Source: Saccopteryx bilineata | Lineage: Eukaryota > Chordata > Mammalia > Chiroptera > Emballonuridae | Direction: 5' to 3' | Assembly: GCF_036850765.1 (NCBI RefSeq) | Contig: NC_089501.1 | Coordinates: 15,042,997 to 15,106,996, forward strand | Length of the DNA: 64,000 bases | In this document: positions 12,507-26,288 of the stretch, one piece after another | How the letters are laid out: each line of letters starts with the position of its first letter | How positions within the stretch are numbered: position 1 is the first letter of the stretch | Position numbers and translations under genes: made by a program | Notes under the pieces: model-generated | Told to the model about the DNA's origin: nothing | The model's input: only the letters and a program-made list of their open reading frames with translations | Databases searched by the model: none

Positions 12507-12936
12507 CCTATATCATAGCTCAGAAAATGATAATAGAGGTGTTAAGTAATGAATATTCAGAACATGCAGCCTTTTGTAGATAGGCTGTAATATTAGAACA
12601 TAAAATAGGAGGTAGTTGATTGTTGGTCAATTAAACATCCCTTCACAAAAATTTTTATTAATGTTTAAAAACCAGAAATATTAAGAGATTTTTTAAGATG
12701 CCTGGAGCCCAGGTTATTCCCTGGCCCACAGTACACAATTAACAAAATGAAGACAATGAACTACAATCCCTCAAGTATATGTCTCAGTCTTCAAAAAAAT
12801 CCAAAAATATTTCCAACAGCAGAGGCAGGTACCGTAATTAGAATACTGTGATAGTAATCAGGACAGTGGTTCCTCTTCCAGTTTCTTCTGCATCATGGTA
12901 ACCACCAGTACTCAGCACAGAACATGACAATCTTTG

Positions 12937-13017
12937 AGAACAATCTAAAAATTCAGTAGAACAATCTAAAAATTCAGTAGAACAATCTAAAAATTCAGTA
13001 GAACAATCTAAAAATTA
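12937..13017. repeat. 21-bp tandem repeat, about 3.7 copies
   Basis: The unit ACAATCTAAAAATTCAGTAGA repeats at 12940, 12961, 12982 and 13003 with almost no differences, then ends within the fourth copy. The spacing is exactly 21 bp. Confidence 0.95.
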
Positions 13018-15030
13018 TCTATATAAGGCTGCCCAGTTCTAGATTCTCATTACTTAAAACCTCTATTATCATTTTCAGAGCAATGACATATGTAATAGAA
13101 ATATATGCACTTTAAAGATTATAGTTCAAAGAAAAATCTGCTAACTTGCCCCTAAATAAAAATTATGTATCCCAGACTTTAAGGTTTAGCTTCATTTCTT
13201 TCAGACCAAGCAAGTCTCAGAGTAATCTACATAGTTAACTGAATTTTCGCTTGCATTTTAGAGATAAATTGGTGACTATATTGGGTTCTATTTTGGAGAT
13301 GTGATGTCACCAGCAATTTCTGTTTCCCTAACACTCATTACACAGATTCATAATTGTTTACATATTGAATTTCTAGATATTTTTTCTGAGTTATTTTTTC
13401 CAAAATATCAAAAGAGGATTTATTTTTCCATCTAACTCTAGAGATTCAGCAAGAAATGAAAACTTTAAATTTGTTAGCTAAAACTTTGAAGCTAACAATA
13501 ACAAAGTTTATATTCTCATATTTTTGACAAACTACTATTCAAGCAAACATGAAATAAAAATTACTACTTAATCAGAAAATATTACCTTTTCAATTAATTT
13601 GAGTCATTTCATCAAGAATATTAAGAAAGAAAATATTTGAATCTAAGTGAGAGGCAATCATAATTAAAAACAAATAAAATTCATGTAGGAGCTTGATCAT
13701 CCTTGAATAAACTAACATTTAGTTATAACAAGTTTATAGAGCCAACAGATTAAAAGGACAAAGGGAAATAATCAAATTTATTTACACAGATGTTCATTAT
13801 AGGGTTATTTTATATGGTTTTATAATGGCAAAAGTGATAAATCACCTAATATCCAATAAGAGACTAATTTGATAAATAATGATCCATTATAGGCTAAAAA
13901 CATCAAACTCATTATATAATATATATTTTAATATAATCATATCAAAATGCCAAAAATATTAATAAGTGTAGGGAATGTGGGCTTATGGTTTGGTGTTCCC
14001 TCACTCTCTTTCTTTGAGGGGGAGGGAGGAACAGCCTTCCTTCACTCTACTCTTATCCTCCAAATATACTGAAACATTTTTAAATGACAAGGAAAATAGT
14101 TATTCTGTATTCTACTCTTACCCCTAATCTCCCATCCTCATTCTCCTCCTTCACCACAAGAAGATTAAAATTAAGAAGGATTTTATAATTATCCCTAACA
14201 CCAACTTCTATAGGATCACTCATTCACTACCAACCTTGCAATCTCTCCTGGTTACCACTTTATTCACGGATCCAATCATTCAATCAGTGTTTAAGAACTA
14301 CCACTGTGAGCCAGGTTCTCTACTAGGTAATAGTACACAATAAAGAATAAATACTGGTATAAATATGAATTATTGGATCAGCCCTCAAGGAACCTGCAGT
14401 CTAGTTTAGGCATATATACCTATAAATTCAATAAAAAGAGACATTATAATAAAGGTATATGCAAAATTGTGTGACACCACCACAAAGAAGGCTGCACAGC
14501 AGATATAAGCTAAAACATCACTTAGATGGGCAGAAAGTTTGGTCAGATGTACATCCAAGTAGGGAAGCTTAAAATAGAACAATAGCTGCTCAGAGAGGCA
14601 CTGGCAGCTACAGGGCCAGAGCACAGAATACAAAGGAATGTGATAAGAGATGAAGCTAGAAAGACAGGGCCTAAAAAAGCAAACTAAGAGGTGCAGATAT
14701 TAGCCCGCAGAGAACTCAGCCTCCCCTTTCTGTAAAGGGCGGCCTAGACAACCACACAAACTCCTCTAACCTAGGAATTCTTAACCTTCTGTGGGCTGTT
14801 CTGGCAGACTGCTAAAGCCTATTGATCTGTTCTCAGGATACTTTTATATACATAAAATACAGAGGATTGCAAATAATTTTTATTGACATTCCACTCTAAA
14901 GGTAGTGAAGTGTAAATGTGGGCTGTGTATGATGACTTTCTTCTGAAGAGTACAATAAGGAAGGGGGGAGTAACTTTACAAAGGAGAAAAAGGGAGGTGT
15001 ATCTAGCAGGGGGATGTGGGGTAGAGGAAC
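13018..15030. other. Intronic stretch with weak repeat relics
   Basis: 13770-13990 reads like an old LINE 3' region (CACCTAATATCCAATAAGAG). 14270-14420 (TGAGCCAGGTTCTCTACTAG) and 14770-14880 (ATTCTTAACCTTCTGTGGGC) resemble old interspersed repeats that I cannot name reliably. No exon is seen. Confidence 0.35.
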
Positions 15031-15039
15031 AAAGAAGGA

Positions 15040-15180
15040 CAGACATACGGTGAGGGAGGATGGTTTGACTTTGGGTGAGGCGCACACAACACAATCAACA
15101 GAAATATTATAGAGATGTTTACCTGAAACCTATGTACTTATGGATCAATGTCATCTCATTAAATTTAATATTCTAAATAA
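15040..15180 (+). mobile_element. L1 3'-end fragment
   Basis: It contains TTTGACTTTGGGTGAGGCGC and later ATCAATGTCATCTCATTAAA, which match in order the 3' untranslated end of the full-length L1 at 52997-58671. Confidence 0.65.
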
Positions 15181-15239
15181 AATGTAAATATATATATATA
15201 TTTACAAAAGAAGAAATCAGGAAGTAAAAAACCCCAGAA

Positions 15240-15790
15240 AAACAAAGGCGAATCCTGACGAACATCACACTTCAGCCAGGCAATCAAGGTTAACTAAAAG
15301 CGACGTCGTGCTGATACCATGCACACCTGCTGTGTGATAAAAATGGCACTTGATCTCTCTGGCCTTCCTCTCAAAGCATATTAACCATTCTAAACATGAG
15401 AAAAACATCAGTCGAATCCTAACTGAAGAACATTCTATAAAATATCTGACCTGCACTCTTCAAAATGGTTGGGGTCATCAAAAAAAGTAAAGTCTGAGAA
15501 ACTGTCACAACCAGTGGGACCAAAGGAGAACATGATTACTAAATGTAACCTGGTATCCTAGATAGGGTCCTGGAAAAGAAAAAGGACACAACAGAAAACT
15601 GAGGAAATCTGAATCAAGTCCAGGTATCTGTTATAATGATCTATTTTGGTGTAACCCTTGAGACAAATGTACCATACTGATGTAAGATGTTACCAATAGA
15701 GGAAACTGTGTGGGGGGTACATAAAAACCCTCCAGACTATATTTACAATCATTTTGTTAATTTAGAACCATACTAAAAAAAGATGTGTAC
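15240..15790 (+). mobile_element. L1M-type 3' untranslated fragment
   Basis: Blocks GAGAAACTGTCACAACCAGT, GGTATCCTAGATAGGGTCCT, GACAAATGTACCATACTGAT and GGAAACTGTGTGGGGG are typical of the long 3' tails of old mammalian L1 families. A related copy lies at 60590-61420. Confidence 0.65.
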
Positions 15791-16029
15791 TAGAAAGAAA
15801 GAAATTACACTGAAATAATTATTTTCAAAAAAGAAATTTTTGATGTAATACTTGTACTTCTTTACTACATTAAATTAAAATATTTATAGGCAGGTCTCAT
15901 TACAGTAATTTCAAAGTAGTGATGAAGATAAACAATATTTCAACCTATATGAAACAACTATATGAAATTAACTGAAATTGCTATAGTGATGTCAAATGTA
16001 CTGTTAACACTTCTCCAGGCTTTTAAAAA

Positions 16030-16500
16030 AATTTTATTGAAATTATTCACAGTGGCCAAGACATGGAAACAACCAAAAAGCCCTTCAATAGATGACTGAA
16101 TAATAAAGATTGGTACATATATACTATGGAATACTACTCAGCCATAAGAATTGATGACATCGGATCATTTACAACAACATGGATGGATCTTGATAAAATT
16201 TTACGGAGTGAAATAAGTAAATCAGAAAAAACTAAGAACGGCATGATTCCATACATAGGTGGGACAGAAAAACGAGACTAAGAGACATGGACAAGAGTGT
16301 GGTGGTTGCGGGGGGGGGGGGCATAAAGAAAACTAGATAGAAGGTGATGGAAGACAATTTGACTTTGGGTGATGGGTATGCAACCTAATTAAATGGCAAA
16401 ATAACCTGGAAAAGAAAAAGAAATTATTGGGGTGACATTGGTTAATAAAATCATACAAGTTTCAAGTGCACAATTCTGTAACATCATCTGTGTACCGCAC
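16030..16500 (+). mobile_element. L1 3'-truncated insertion, same lineage as the full-length copy
   Basis: It starts inside the last part of ORF2 (ACAGTGGCCAAGACATGGAA, ATACTATGGAATACTACTCA) and continues through the 3' UTR, including AAGAGACATGGACAAGAGTG, a G-run and ATTTGACTTTGGGTGATG. The match to 58170-58590 is close but the reading frame is broken. The full-length copy's G-rich tract is reduced here to a single run of about a dozen G. Confidence 0.85.
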
Positions 16501-16626
16501 TCTGCAGATTGTAGTCTATAGTCAAAACTGAAGAAGTGCTAAACTTCATTTAAAGCTTAGTAAAAATAAAGATGTAGTCTTTCCTATCCGAGTACAGAGA
16601 CCGTGAACTGCAGGTAAAGAATCATC

Positions 16627-16876
16627 TCTGGCCCTTGCTGGGTGGCTCAGTAGATAAAGCACCATCCCAGTGCACCAAGGTTGGGGAATCCATCCATGGT
16701 CAGGACACATACAAGAAGCAATCCCAGTCAGGACACATACAAGAAGCAATCAACGAGTATACAACTAAATGGAACCACTAAGTGGAATAAGTTGATACTT
16801 CTCTCTCTCCCTTCCTCTCTCTCTTTCCCTTCTTCTCTCTCAAGTCAATGGGAAAATTTTTTTTCTTAAAGAAGCA
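16627..16876 (+). mobile_element. Bat SINE (Ves-like) with an internal duplication
   Basis: The head is GGCCCTTGCTGGGTGGCTCA, followed by a degenerate B-box region and a CT-rich end. The block GTCAGGACACATACAAGAAG occurs twice, 28 bp apart (16699 and 16727), so the copy has an internal duplication. Confidence 0.8.
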
Positions 16877-19199
16877 TCTAAAGAAAAGTACTAACACTAA
16901 GCGGAGACTGTTGCAGAATCTCTAATACTCACTACACACACCTCAGCTCATTAAACCCTAACAACAAACCCATTCCACGGACAAGGCAGCTTACAGAAGT
17001 TGGATATGGTTACCTGACCAAAAATGGACTCATTATGTAGTCTGACTCCAAAGGAAACATTCTGACAAACCACCTTTAAAAACAATTTCTAGTCCCTGGT
17101 TGTGGAATTTTCGAGGAATACTCTACTGATTACATTGTTGCTCACCAATGCTCCTATTTATTACACAACTTTCTATTTAGGCTGAATTGTGCTAAAACTA
17201 AAACTTAACACTTCCTTGGGCTCTGGGCTAATATAATAAGTAGCAACAACCAGCCAAAAGGGAAGAGTAAATATAAAAGCTTCCCACCCTTGTACACATC
17301 TATAAATTTTTGTCTCCATTTACTAACTCTGGAACACACAATTCATTACCATCCCTCTAAGGTGCATGTGTGTGCATGTGTGTATACATCTGTGCATGCT
17401 TTAAAATACAGGAACATGTGAGCTATCTAGAACATTCTTTTATTCAGTCTGTGGCAGCTTCTTAGTTTACCCAACTAAGTATTACTGGTATTACTAATTC
17501 TCTTTCTCACTACAGCGATCTCTCCCCTACGCTTCATTTTCAAATGCGTGTGTATCCGGCAGGCAAACTTAAAACTGACTTTCTAAAATAAAAGTTGTCA
17601 ATAATTTATCTATCACCATCGAAGTTTCTTAGTTGATGCATGCTACTCTATGAAATCCATATTCACATTAAGATTTTCTCCCACACATGCCAATCTGTCA
17701 GTGCACTGTAACTAAACATCCAACTTGAATCCTCAGTCTCTCAGCAGAGGTGTCATCATGACAACAATAGACAAATAAGCCACCTTATGCTTAGATTTCA
17801 AGCCTAGGTTTTCTATTTCAGTCATCACTGGCAATTGATGATAATAAGAGATTCTTATGAAAGGATTGAAAGAAAAAAATGTTTGTAGAGCACTGAGCAA
17901 ATGTTAAACATTACTCACGCAATATTTTTAATACTGGGTTTTAGTTTAGGTTGTACATTTTCCCTTAGCAATATTCTCAGAAAATTTTTATGGAAATATT
18001 TTTCTATTAGTTCTAGTTGATTCTTTAAATAATGAGAGACTTGCTCTAGTGAGTTTTATCTGTCTTTGGAAGACGCCAAAACCATTTCCATTTAAGGACG
18101 CAGGGCAGCTGCTGCAACACATTTCAGTTATCCGTAGAAAGCAGTCTGTGTTTGTTCCGCTACAAGCATAAAAAATTAAATCCTAACAAATAGCTCTCCC
18201 AGAATTACAGAAGAGATTTAAAAATTAGACTGCAGGTATGGTGATTTAAGTAAACCTAATAGATAAACAAAAATTAGAATGAAACAGGAATGATACCTGG
18301 CTTTTCAAAAAAATTATTTTCCCACTTCTACCTTAAGATAAACTGTTCTAGGAAGTTCAAAATATCATTCCATTTACTAAAATTTCATTTGCACAGTAAT
18401 TTTCAGGAAAATTGCTGCCATGAGACACTTCCTTTCAGAAATACTACACAAAAATTTACAACACATTCACCCTGTCAATTAAGTGTGATTAAGTAGGATA
18501 CCACCAATTAGGAATTTGTGATTATTTCTTTTTTGCTAGAATGTTACTCTTGATTTTGTGTCAACTTATTAAAATTTTAGTAACATTTTTATGGTAATTT
18601 AATGTAGCTGTTATAAAATCCTAAATACATAAATTGTACAGTACAACTTTTCTTGGGAAGTTAAATATGAGAATTACTGATTATAAATATATTGCTAAAG
18701 CCCTAATTGAAGAATATACATTTATTCGTTCTTACTTTAACCATAAGAAAAAGTTAATTTTTTAAAATCAAAATCAGTTATTAGTCAGGCTTTCTCATAC
18801 ACAAGTATAAGGAAAGAAAACAAAACAAAACAGAAAAAGGTACAAAATCTGTTTCTGTGAAAATTTTTCTTATCCTGCTAGAAGTTAACATTGTAAAGCT
18901 GCAGAATTAAAGTAAACAGCAGCAATAGCAATCAGTAAACGTTGTTTGGCTTAAGCCAGTGTTCTCATTCTCACACTTTTAAAATTCCTATAACTATTTT
19001 AGCTCTTCAATATTATCACTATCAGTATATAATCATTTCTAAATCCAAAGATGCATGAGTCTTTAAAAAGAGCTTTCTATCACTCTAAACTTTTTTTTTA
19101 AATCTATCACATACTTTTTAAAATTACAAACAAAAAATGAGGTTCAAAGTGTTAATGACCTTTTGATCCCTAAAGTAAGATAAATGACATTCTGAAAAG
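16877..19199. other. PLN upstream region, nothing repetitive recognised
   Basis: Unique-looking AT-rich sequence of about 2.3 kb before the PLN promoter. Distal PLN regulatory DNA could be here, but no motif cluster was convincing. Confidence 0.35.
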
Positions 19200-19325
19200 T
19201 TTGGTTGTGCTAAGACTATGGCTAACCAATCATAACTTCAGAAGTCATGTGTGACATCATAAGAACACTTTTTCTCCTCCACCTACTTTAATTGTTCCCA
19301 TAAATCTGGTAACAGAGAAAACTTT
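19200..19325 (+). promoter_or_regulatory. PLN: Putative PLN proximal promoter
   Basis: This lies directly upstream of the recognised PLN first exon. It contains a CCAAT box in GGCTAACCAATCA (CCAAT at 19226-19230) and a CRE-like half in GTGTGACATCATAAG. A weak AT-rich TATA-like CATAAAT occurs near 19300. The transcription start is not visible from sequence, so the boundary with exon 1 is approximate. Confidence 0.55.
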
Positions 19326-19396
19326 CTAGCTAAATGCCGGTAAGACTTCATACTACTCACAATACTTTATATATTGTGATCATCACAACAGTCAAG
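19326..19396 (+). other. PLN: PLN exon 1 (5' untranslated), 3' end well defined
   Basis: The text TAAGACTTCATACTACTCAC followed by AATACTTTATATATTGTGAT and ATCATCACAACAGTCAAG closely matches the human PLN 5' leader as I remember it. It ends at a strong donor AAG|GTAAGA (GT at 19397). Joined to the acceptor at 28453 it gives CAAG|GCTACC, the junction found in the human mRNA. The left limit given is only where the recognisable match begins; the real start may lie 20-60 bp upstream. Confidence 0.8.
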
Positions 19397-21477
19397 GTAA
19401 GAAATAGATTTCATTGATTTTTTAAAAACTTTCTGTAATTAAAACTTGCTGGACTTTTATAAAAGAGCCATATATTATAAATTGCAGTTCAAAGTTGGAC
19501 AATAAAATATCTGAAAGGACAAAAAGCTTAATTCCTAAATAAATGCTTACACATTCAGGAAGAGTAAGACCTAACTTTGAAAAGATAACAGTCATCTTTG
19601 ATCCTGGTTATTGGTTTGTCATTTTAATTTAACTTTTATTTTGCTTTTTTTTTCAAGTGAGTTTCTGCCAATTAAAATAACTTTCAATTACGTTACTATA
19701 TTTGGTGGTAGTGGTTATTTGATTTCTCCATGAAAAGACAATGGCTTCATTTTGTTATTTGTTACTCAGCTGAGAAGCAGAAGTTTCTATTTAGACATCT
19801 GGGCTGTTTATTTAGACATCTAGACTACTATGAACAGTAGTGTTTTTATGTAACATATATATTATTGGTGTACTATTTCAATATTATCATGATGACTCCT
19901 TAAAGGGTATATTAACAAACTGCGGTTTTTAAAATATATAATATAAACTGTTTAAAAATGTTTTTGAAGACATTTTCCTCTCTATAAAATCATCAACAAA
20001 TACTGCTAAAAAAATCCAAGCTTTTAATGAATTCAGTTATTTATATTAAATTCAGTATTATATCATCAGTAACAATTTTTGACATTAACAACTTGTCAAA
20101 AATACATGCAAAATTTTTTCTAAAGTTACAGAGTAAGTTATACAGCACTTTAAAAACAGACATTATTTTGGAAGCAAAACATGCCTAAATATCTCATTTG
20201 AATGAATATGACAAAATGTTTATTCTGCCTATCAAGAATATACTTTTATCAAGTTATTACCCCCTAGAGTTCCTTAGTTTCCCATCCTGTATTTAAAAGG
20301 GGGGAGGACAGAAAAAAGGAATGAAAGAAATTCTCAGGAATAAATATGCCACAATAAATTTTATAATTCCTGCTTGATTTCTATTCTACTCTTGAGATTA
20401 TAATACTCAGTTAATATATGAAATGTGCCTTCATTCTCAAATCTCAGTCATGGCATAAAGGATAAAACATCAATTTTATTTCATTATTTTTATTTCTATA
20501 TGTGTGTTAAAATAAAATTTAACTCTAGAATACTAAGCTTCTAAGACAAATGCTAACTCTACTGCTTTATACAGATAAGAACTGTGTATATCCAAAAGTA
20601 GCATTCCTTAAAACATGCAAAACATTTCTAGTTCTTGTCTACCAGGAAGCACCCTAATTGCCTCTGAATGTCTTTATATTCATAAAATGTTTTCCTTTGA
20701 TATTACACAGAATCCACTCAGTGTAGGTGCTGCATATGCATATTTATTCATTTTTACTCAAACACCAAATTACATTCTCATATTTCTAATGAGATGTTTG
20801 TGTTTATAGGATCAGAGTGTCTCCACAGCATATATTGCTCCAAAAAGTTGACAGGTTCTAGGAAGAACATAAATTCTAATATTAAAGTTTAATGTGTCCA
20901 GATTAACTGTGACTGCTCATATATCAAATATTATGCCCTGGTCTCAGACTTTACATTTCAATTAGTTCATCTCTATCATAAGTAAATTTTAAGTACTGTC
21001 TTTGTTTATAAGGCTATGTAGTTTAAAATCAAGTACTAAAAAAGATGGAATAAAAAGAAATGTGAAAGATGTTTAGAACTAGAATACTTTGCTTTATTAA
21101 GAGAAATCACATCACTATCATTTCCTAAACTCAAATTTCAAAAATTATCTTAATAATACTTTAGTGAACATAAAGGAAAAAATATTCCTGAAAAAACAGC
21201 ATTTGGTTACATATTTATACATACTTTCTTAATCTTATTAATTAGAAATAAAATACTTGTATTGATAAAATAGTTTAAAGAATTAAAATTTTAATTTATT
21301 AAATGTATTTTAAGTTATGTAATATATTACAATTTTAAGTAAACATTAAATGTAAAGATTATCTAAGACTATAATAAAAATTATAGAAATAAAACGATTC
21401 AATTAAAACTTCCTTCTTTATTCTTGAACAATTTTCTGAAAGCAGTGGTATATATAAATATTTCATTTGATCCTTTG

Positions 21478-21600
21478 CATCTCTATTTTACAATTCAGGA
21501 AACAGATGTGAGAAGGTGAACTGCTCAAGGTCACAGAGTTAGGAAATGGCAGAGCCTTGGCAGGAGCCAAGATTTTGACTCTAAACCACATACACATCTT
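21478..21600 (-). mobile_element. MIR SINE fragment
   Basis: The plus strand shows the reverse MIR core: TTCAGGAAACAGATGTGAGA, CTCAAGGTCACAGAGTTAGG and AATGGCAGAGCC. Old, shared by mammals. Confidence 0.85.
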
Positions 21601-23386
21601 ATCTACGGATCAACATGGCTTAAGAACACATGTGACATTGGAAAATCAAGACAAATTAAAAGTCCTCGAACACTGTTATTGGTATACTATAAAGCAAAGT
21701 TAGAGGATACAAATTTATATTTTAATTTAAAACCACTCCATTTCATTTAAAGTTTATTTATGCATATGGCATTATATCCTCAGTAGTCTATATAATATTA
21801 TCCTGATCATTTTCAAAGCCAGGAATGTAAAAAAGTTATAGATAACCTTAGTTATTAAGTAATACACCTTGGGAGGCAAAACTCAAAATAATTACACAGA
21901 CTTTTAAAAACAACATAACCTACCAAAAGTTTCCTCTTCTTTGTTTCATTACTAAAATATTCATGCCTTTAATCTATCTGGCCTTGATAACCTGATCCAG
22001 GTTAACTTCTCAAAACTTCTCACAAAACCATACCTTTGTACTTTATTCCAGTTCTCTATTAAATATTTAGCTTTCTTCAATTTCATTTCTGACCTCCTCA
22101 CATTCTACCATTTAGTTAACCCTATATATTGGAGTTGCTTGAACAGAGGAATCTTGTTTTGTTCTTTATGCCATGAAAATTACTAACCTTCAGCTAAATT
22201 GTGAATTAACACAGTGCTAACCACACCAGCAAAGGACTAAAACTAAAGGTTAGAAATCCAGGAAATAATCCTTCTAAATTACAGTAACCGAAATCAATTA
22301 ACATATAGTCTCCTTGTACATTTCTAGAAATAGTACATCAACGTTTGTGCCCTACATAATTCTGATACATTTATTACCAAATAAACACATGAAAATGAGA
22401 TCTGAGTGTACATCTTCACCTCAGTGTACTTGTAGTCAGCTGAGGACCTCTAGTGCTTTTTAAATGTATTCCACCTTCAGATCTTTCAGAGAGAAATAAC
22501 AAAACAGAGAAAGAAAGAAAGAAAAAGAACCAAACAATTCACTCAGATTATTGGAGATATATTTAATTGGCATTCATTTTCTTTAATTATAAATTTTAAC
22601 TTAAAAAGACAAGCCTATAGACTAAACAACAGCAGCAATGTGCTCATCTCAAAGAGAAAATCTCTCTACACTGTTTTTTAATAAAGTTTCCACAAGGCAC
22701 AGTTTTAAAGCAATGGAAACATTTCATTACGGAGTTAATTTAAGGGCTGAGAATATATTTGTTTTTATGCTTACACAGTTCTTTGCATAACCAGGCAGAA
22801 GCAGCTTAAAGATTCTTTCAAAAGCCAGTGTGAACCAACAATGTTCTGGAATGCTGCTGTCACATATAACTTCCAATTAGAATGTCAGTGTTTAGTTCAG
22901 CATTAGGCAATCTCAAAAGAAAAGTAATTCCACCAAACTAACTTTTGGATGCTAACAGAATGATAATAAATAATAATGAACCATCCTGATTCAATTCAAT
23001 AAATCAAAAATAGATTCATACAAAAACCACTTCTGGATTATCCACAAAAATAACTGACAATAAAAAGAAAAAAGGAAAAAAACAAAAATAATCCTAATAT
23101 AGACAAGTCCTGTAAATTAAAATCTATAGAGAATTCTAATCTTGTGAACCAATTAAATGGAAAAAAATATCTAAAAAGTATGTCAGACTGTAATCTTGAA
23201 TGTCTATTACTTGAATTTACTAGCAAAACATGCCTAAATTTACTAAAAAAATAAGCAAATATAAGGGAAGAAAAATTCTAAATTCCACATAGAAAGATTT
23301 AAAAACCTCAGGAATTTATAATTTCAGCAGAGTGAGTGCCCCCCAAAACTGAAGTTCAGATAGTTCTGCAAAAGACTGAAAGTACA

Positions 23387-23713
23387 GCCTGACCAGGCGG
23401 TGGCACGGTGGATAGAGTGTAGGACTGGGACGCGGAGGACCCAGGTTCAAGACCCCAAGGTCACCAGCTGGAGCACGGGCTCGTCTGGTTTGAGCAAAAC
23501 TCACCAGCTTGGACCCAAGGTCACTGGCTTGAGCAAGGGGTTACTCGGTCTGCTGTAGCCCCATGGTCAAGGCACATATGAGAAAGCAATCAATGAACAA
23601 CTAAGGTGTCGCAATGAAAAACTAACGATGGATGCTTCTCATCTCTCTCCATTCCTGTCTGTCCCTATCTATCCCTCTCTCTGACTCTTACTCTGTCTCT
23701 GTAATAAAAAAAG
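23387..23713 (+). mobile_element. Rhin-1-type bat SINE, full length
   Basis: It starts GCCTGACCAGGCGGTGGCAC and has the A-box-like GTGGATAGAGTG, B-box-like GGTTCAAGACC, the AAGGCACATATGAGAAAGCA body and a CT-rich end with a short A tail. A perfect 17-bp duplication, AAAAGACTGAAAGTACA, flanks it at 23370-23386 and 23714-23730. Confidence 0.95.
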
Positions 23714-23730
23714 AAAAGACTGAAAGTACA

Positions 23731-26275
23731 AATTATATGTGGGGATGACTGCTCAGCACAGACATCATTACAGAATCAAAGCAGACCACAAGTTTTCAGA
23801 AGTGTACTGAGCTTACTCTCGCACAAGAGTGCATCTGCTATTACGTTAGAAAATGACACACTACCCACAAAATGAGAACTCCTGCAGAAGCTGATGTAGT
23901 ACCTTTCACCCAAAATGTCCAACATGGCACACGTTTGTTGAAGGATCAGAGCTGCCTGTGTGTGGTTTGTCTCTCTTCTTCCACTTCAAAAAAACAGAAT
24001 ACTATCTTAATTTATTTCATTTATTTCCCAAGTTCACCTTTTTGAGCAAAAGAGGAAAAGGAAACCACCAAAGGCTTTATAAATGCTACAAAGAATAGTA
24101 AAGAATTAGTTATTCCTCCCATCCCTCCAAAAATTACAATAATTCTAGATCCCACAGACATATTCTGTGGGCACTTTCCTGCCTCTTCCATGTTAACTCA
24201 AGAGAAAGGAATCTGGCATTTCTACAACCAAATACCTATCAAAGTATCTTTCATATTTTCAGTATTCTAATTCTAGGGCTTTGATGATGAATTACATGTC
24301 CTCACCTTGCTCTTCTTGTCCCAAACACTTAATTTATACATATTGTCGTCCAGTAAAAGGGGGAGACTAATTTCAGTCTGTTTAAGCCAGATGCAAATTC
24401 AGAACATCCCTACATAATCTATTTCTAACTATCCTAAAAGAATGCTCTAAAAAAATCATATAAAATTAAAATGAAGTGAAACTATATTTTTCTAGATTCT
24501 CTACCATTATTCAATTAATAGGTTGGCTCTAAGAAAGAAGATGGGGAAGACCAGGAGTTCTAATCTCAGAATGGTTAAAACTGTGGAGAAAAGAATGATA
24601 AAGGCCTGAGTGCCACGTCACTATGATGCAGTAACAATCACAGACATCTCCACAAACAGGACTGTGCTGTTTCCACGCACAGCTTTTCCATTTCAACATA
24701 TAAAGGAAGCCCCATCTTATCTGAATAAATTTGGCTTATTATCATCAAACAGATTTTAGAAGTTCAGCAGAATTAGGAATCAACCCATTTCAGATTGTAC
24801 TACTTTAAAACAAACTGGGCCTGATACACTGAATGAGCACAATGAGCACTTCAGCATGTAAAGCAGTCTGATTTTGGTTTTAGCATAAGATTATATAGAG
24901 TGACTATAGATCACTTCAGAATTATAACATTTCTAAGTTTGATAAAATACAAGCCATTATCTTTGGTTATCTCCTTTATACTCAATTTGCTTCTGAGAAC
25001 TACCCTTTTTCAATATCTGACTATTGAAACATTAAGATTGTTTCTAAAGTATAGTCATCATACTTTCAGCAGGAGAGAGCTCATCTCTTTAGGGTGCACC
25101 ACTCTGTACTTCACAAACACCAAATATCCATTTGAAAGCTTAGTTTCAGGTTAATGTTGTTAATGGTTTACAACTTATCTACCGGTATATTGTAATCCTC
25201 TAATGTAAATGTTCCAAGCTTCATTTTATTCAGCTGTAATAGGAAAAGACTTGAGAAGAATATTGGAGATTACGTGTTTATCAAATTCTGTTACTCTAAC
25301 TGGTTAGTCTGTTAACTACAACACTATCTTTGATCTTAAGCAATTTTCTAACAACACTGAAGTAAATCATAAAATCCCTTATTCAACTTCATTGATTTAT
25401 TCAAATAGTACCAATTATGCACCAAGTACCAGAATACAAAATAAACATGTGGTTCCTTTTATACTCTGAACTAAAATTCTACTTGGGAATACAAGCATGT
25501 AAATCAAAATTACAACACAGCCTGATCACTATCCTGATACAGGTAAAACTAGAGCCCTACTGCAAACCAGCAGAGTTGATCATCAATTCTAACCTCAAGA
25601 ATAATGGAAGGTTTTATTAGAAAGTCATATTGAAATTGGGACTTAAGAAATAATAACTTTGCCTGGCAAAGAATCAAAGGGGGAGGGTGGGGACATTCCA
25701 GGCAGAGGCAGAACAACCTGTGCATAAGACAGAATCATAAAAGGGAAAGAAGTATTTATGGAAAGGTGACACGTTTCATGTGACTGACACACCACTCATC
25801 AGTGTCAGAATAGGGAATGACTTGTACATACAATGCTTCATGATGAACAACTGGCTAGCTTCCTCCTTTTCCATGTTTTGTCACAAAATAATTTTCAAAT
25901 TCAGACCTTTTAAACCATTTAAGTCCTAAAATTGCACAAAAACGTAAGTTCAAATAGGAATTGCCAATGCTAATTATCACTCCTTTCTTACCTGTACTCT
26001 CTCTTTATATAAGGCAAGTAGACAAATATAAAGGAAATCTTCCTCACAATTATCCAATAATATAAATTCACTATATTTACTACAAGCAAATATAAGCAGA
26101 AACAACTTAAAGAATGCATTTTCTTAAAGAATGAAGAAAAATTTATTTTTATAGTATTTTACTTGAGAAATCTGAACAAAAATAATTAAATTAAATATAT
26201 ACCAAGTTAGCTGCCATTACCTAAGTAGGAAGTGTACATAAACTAAATGACAGCCACTGATGTTGAGCAATTAAG
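23731..26275. other. PLN intron, nothing recognised
   Basis: AT-rich sequence without assignable repeats or exon signals. Confidence 0.35.
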
Positions 26276-26288
26276 AATATATGCTAAG

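Noticed and set aside
12937..13017. CRISPR-like array
   Set aside because: Units are contiguous with no variable spacers, and the genome is mammalian.
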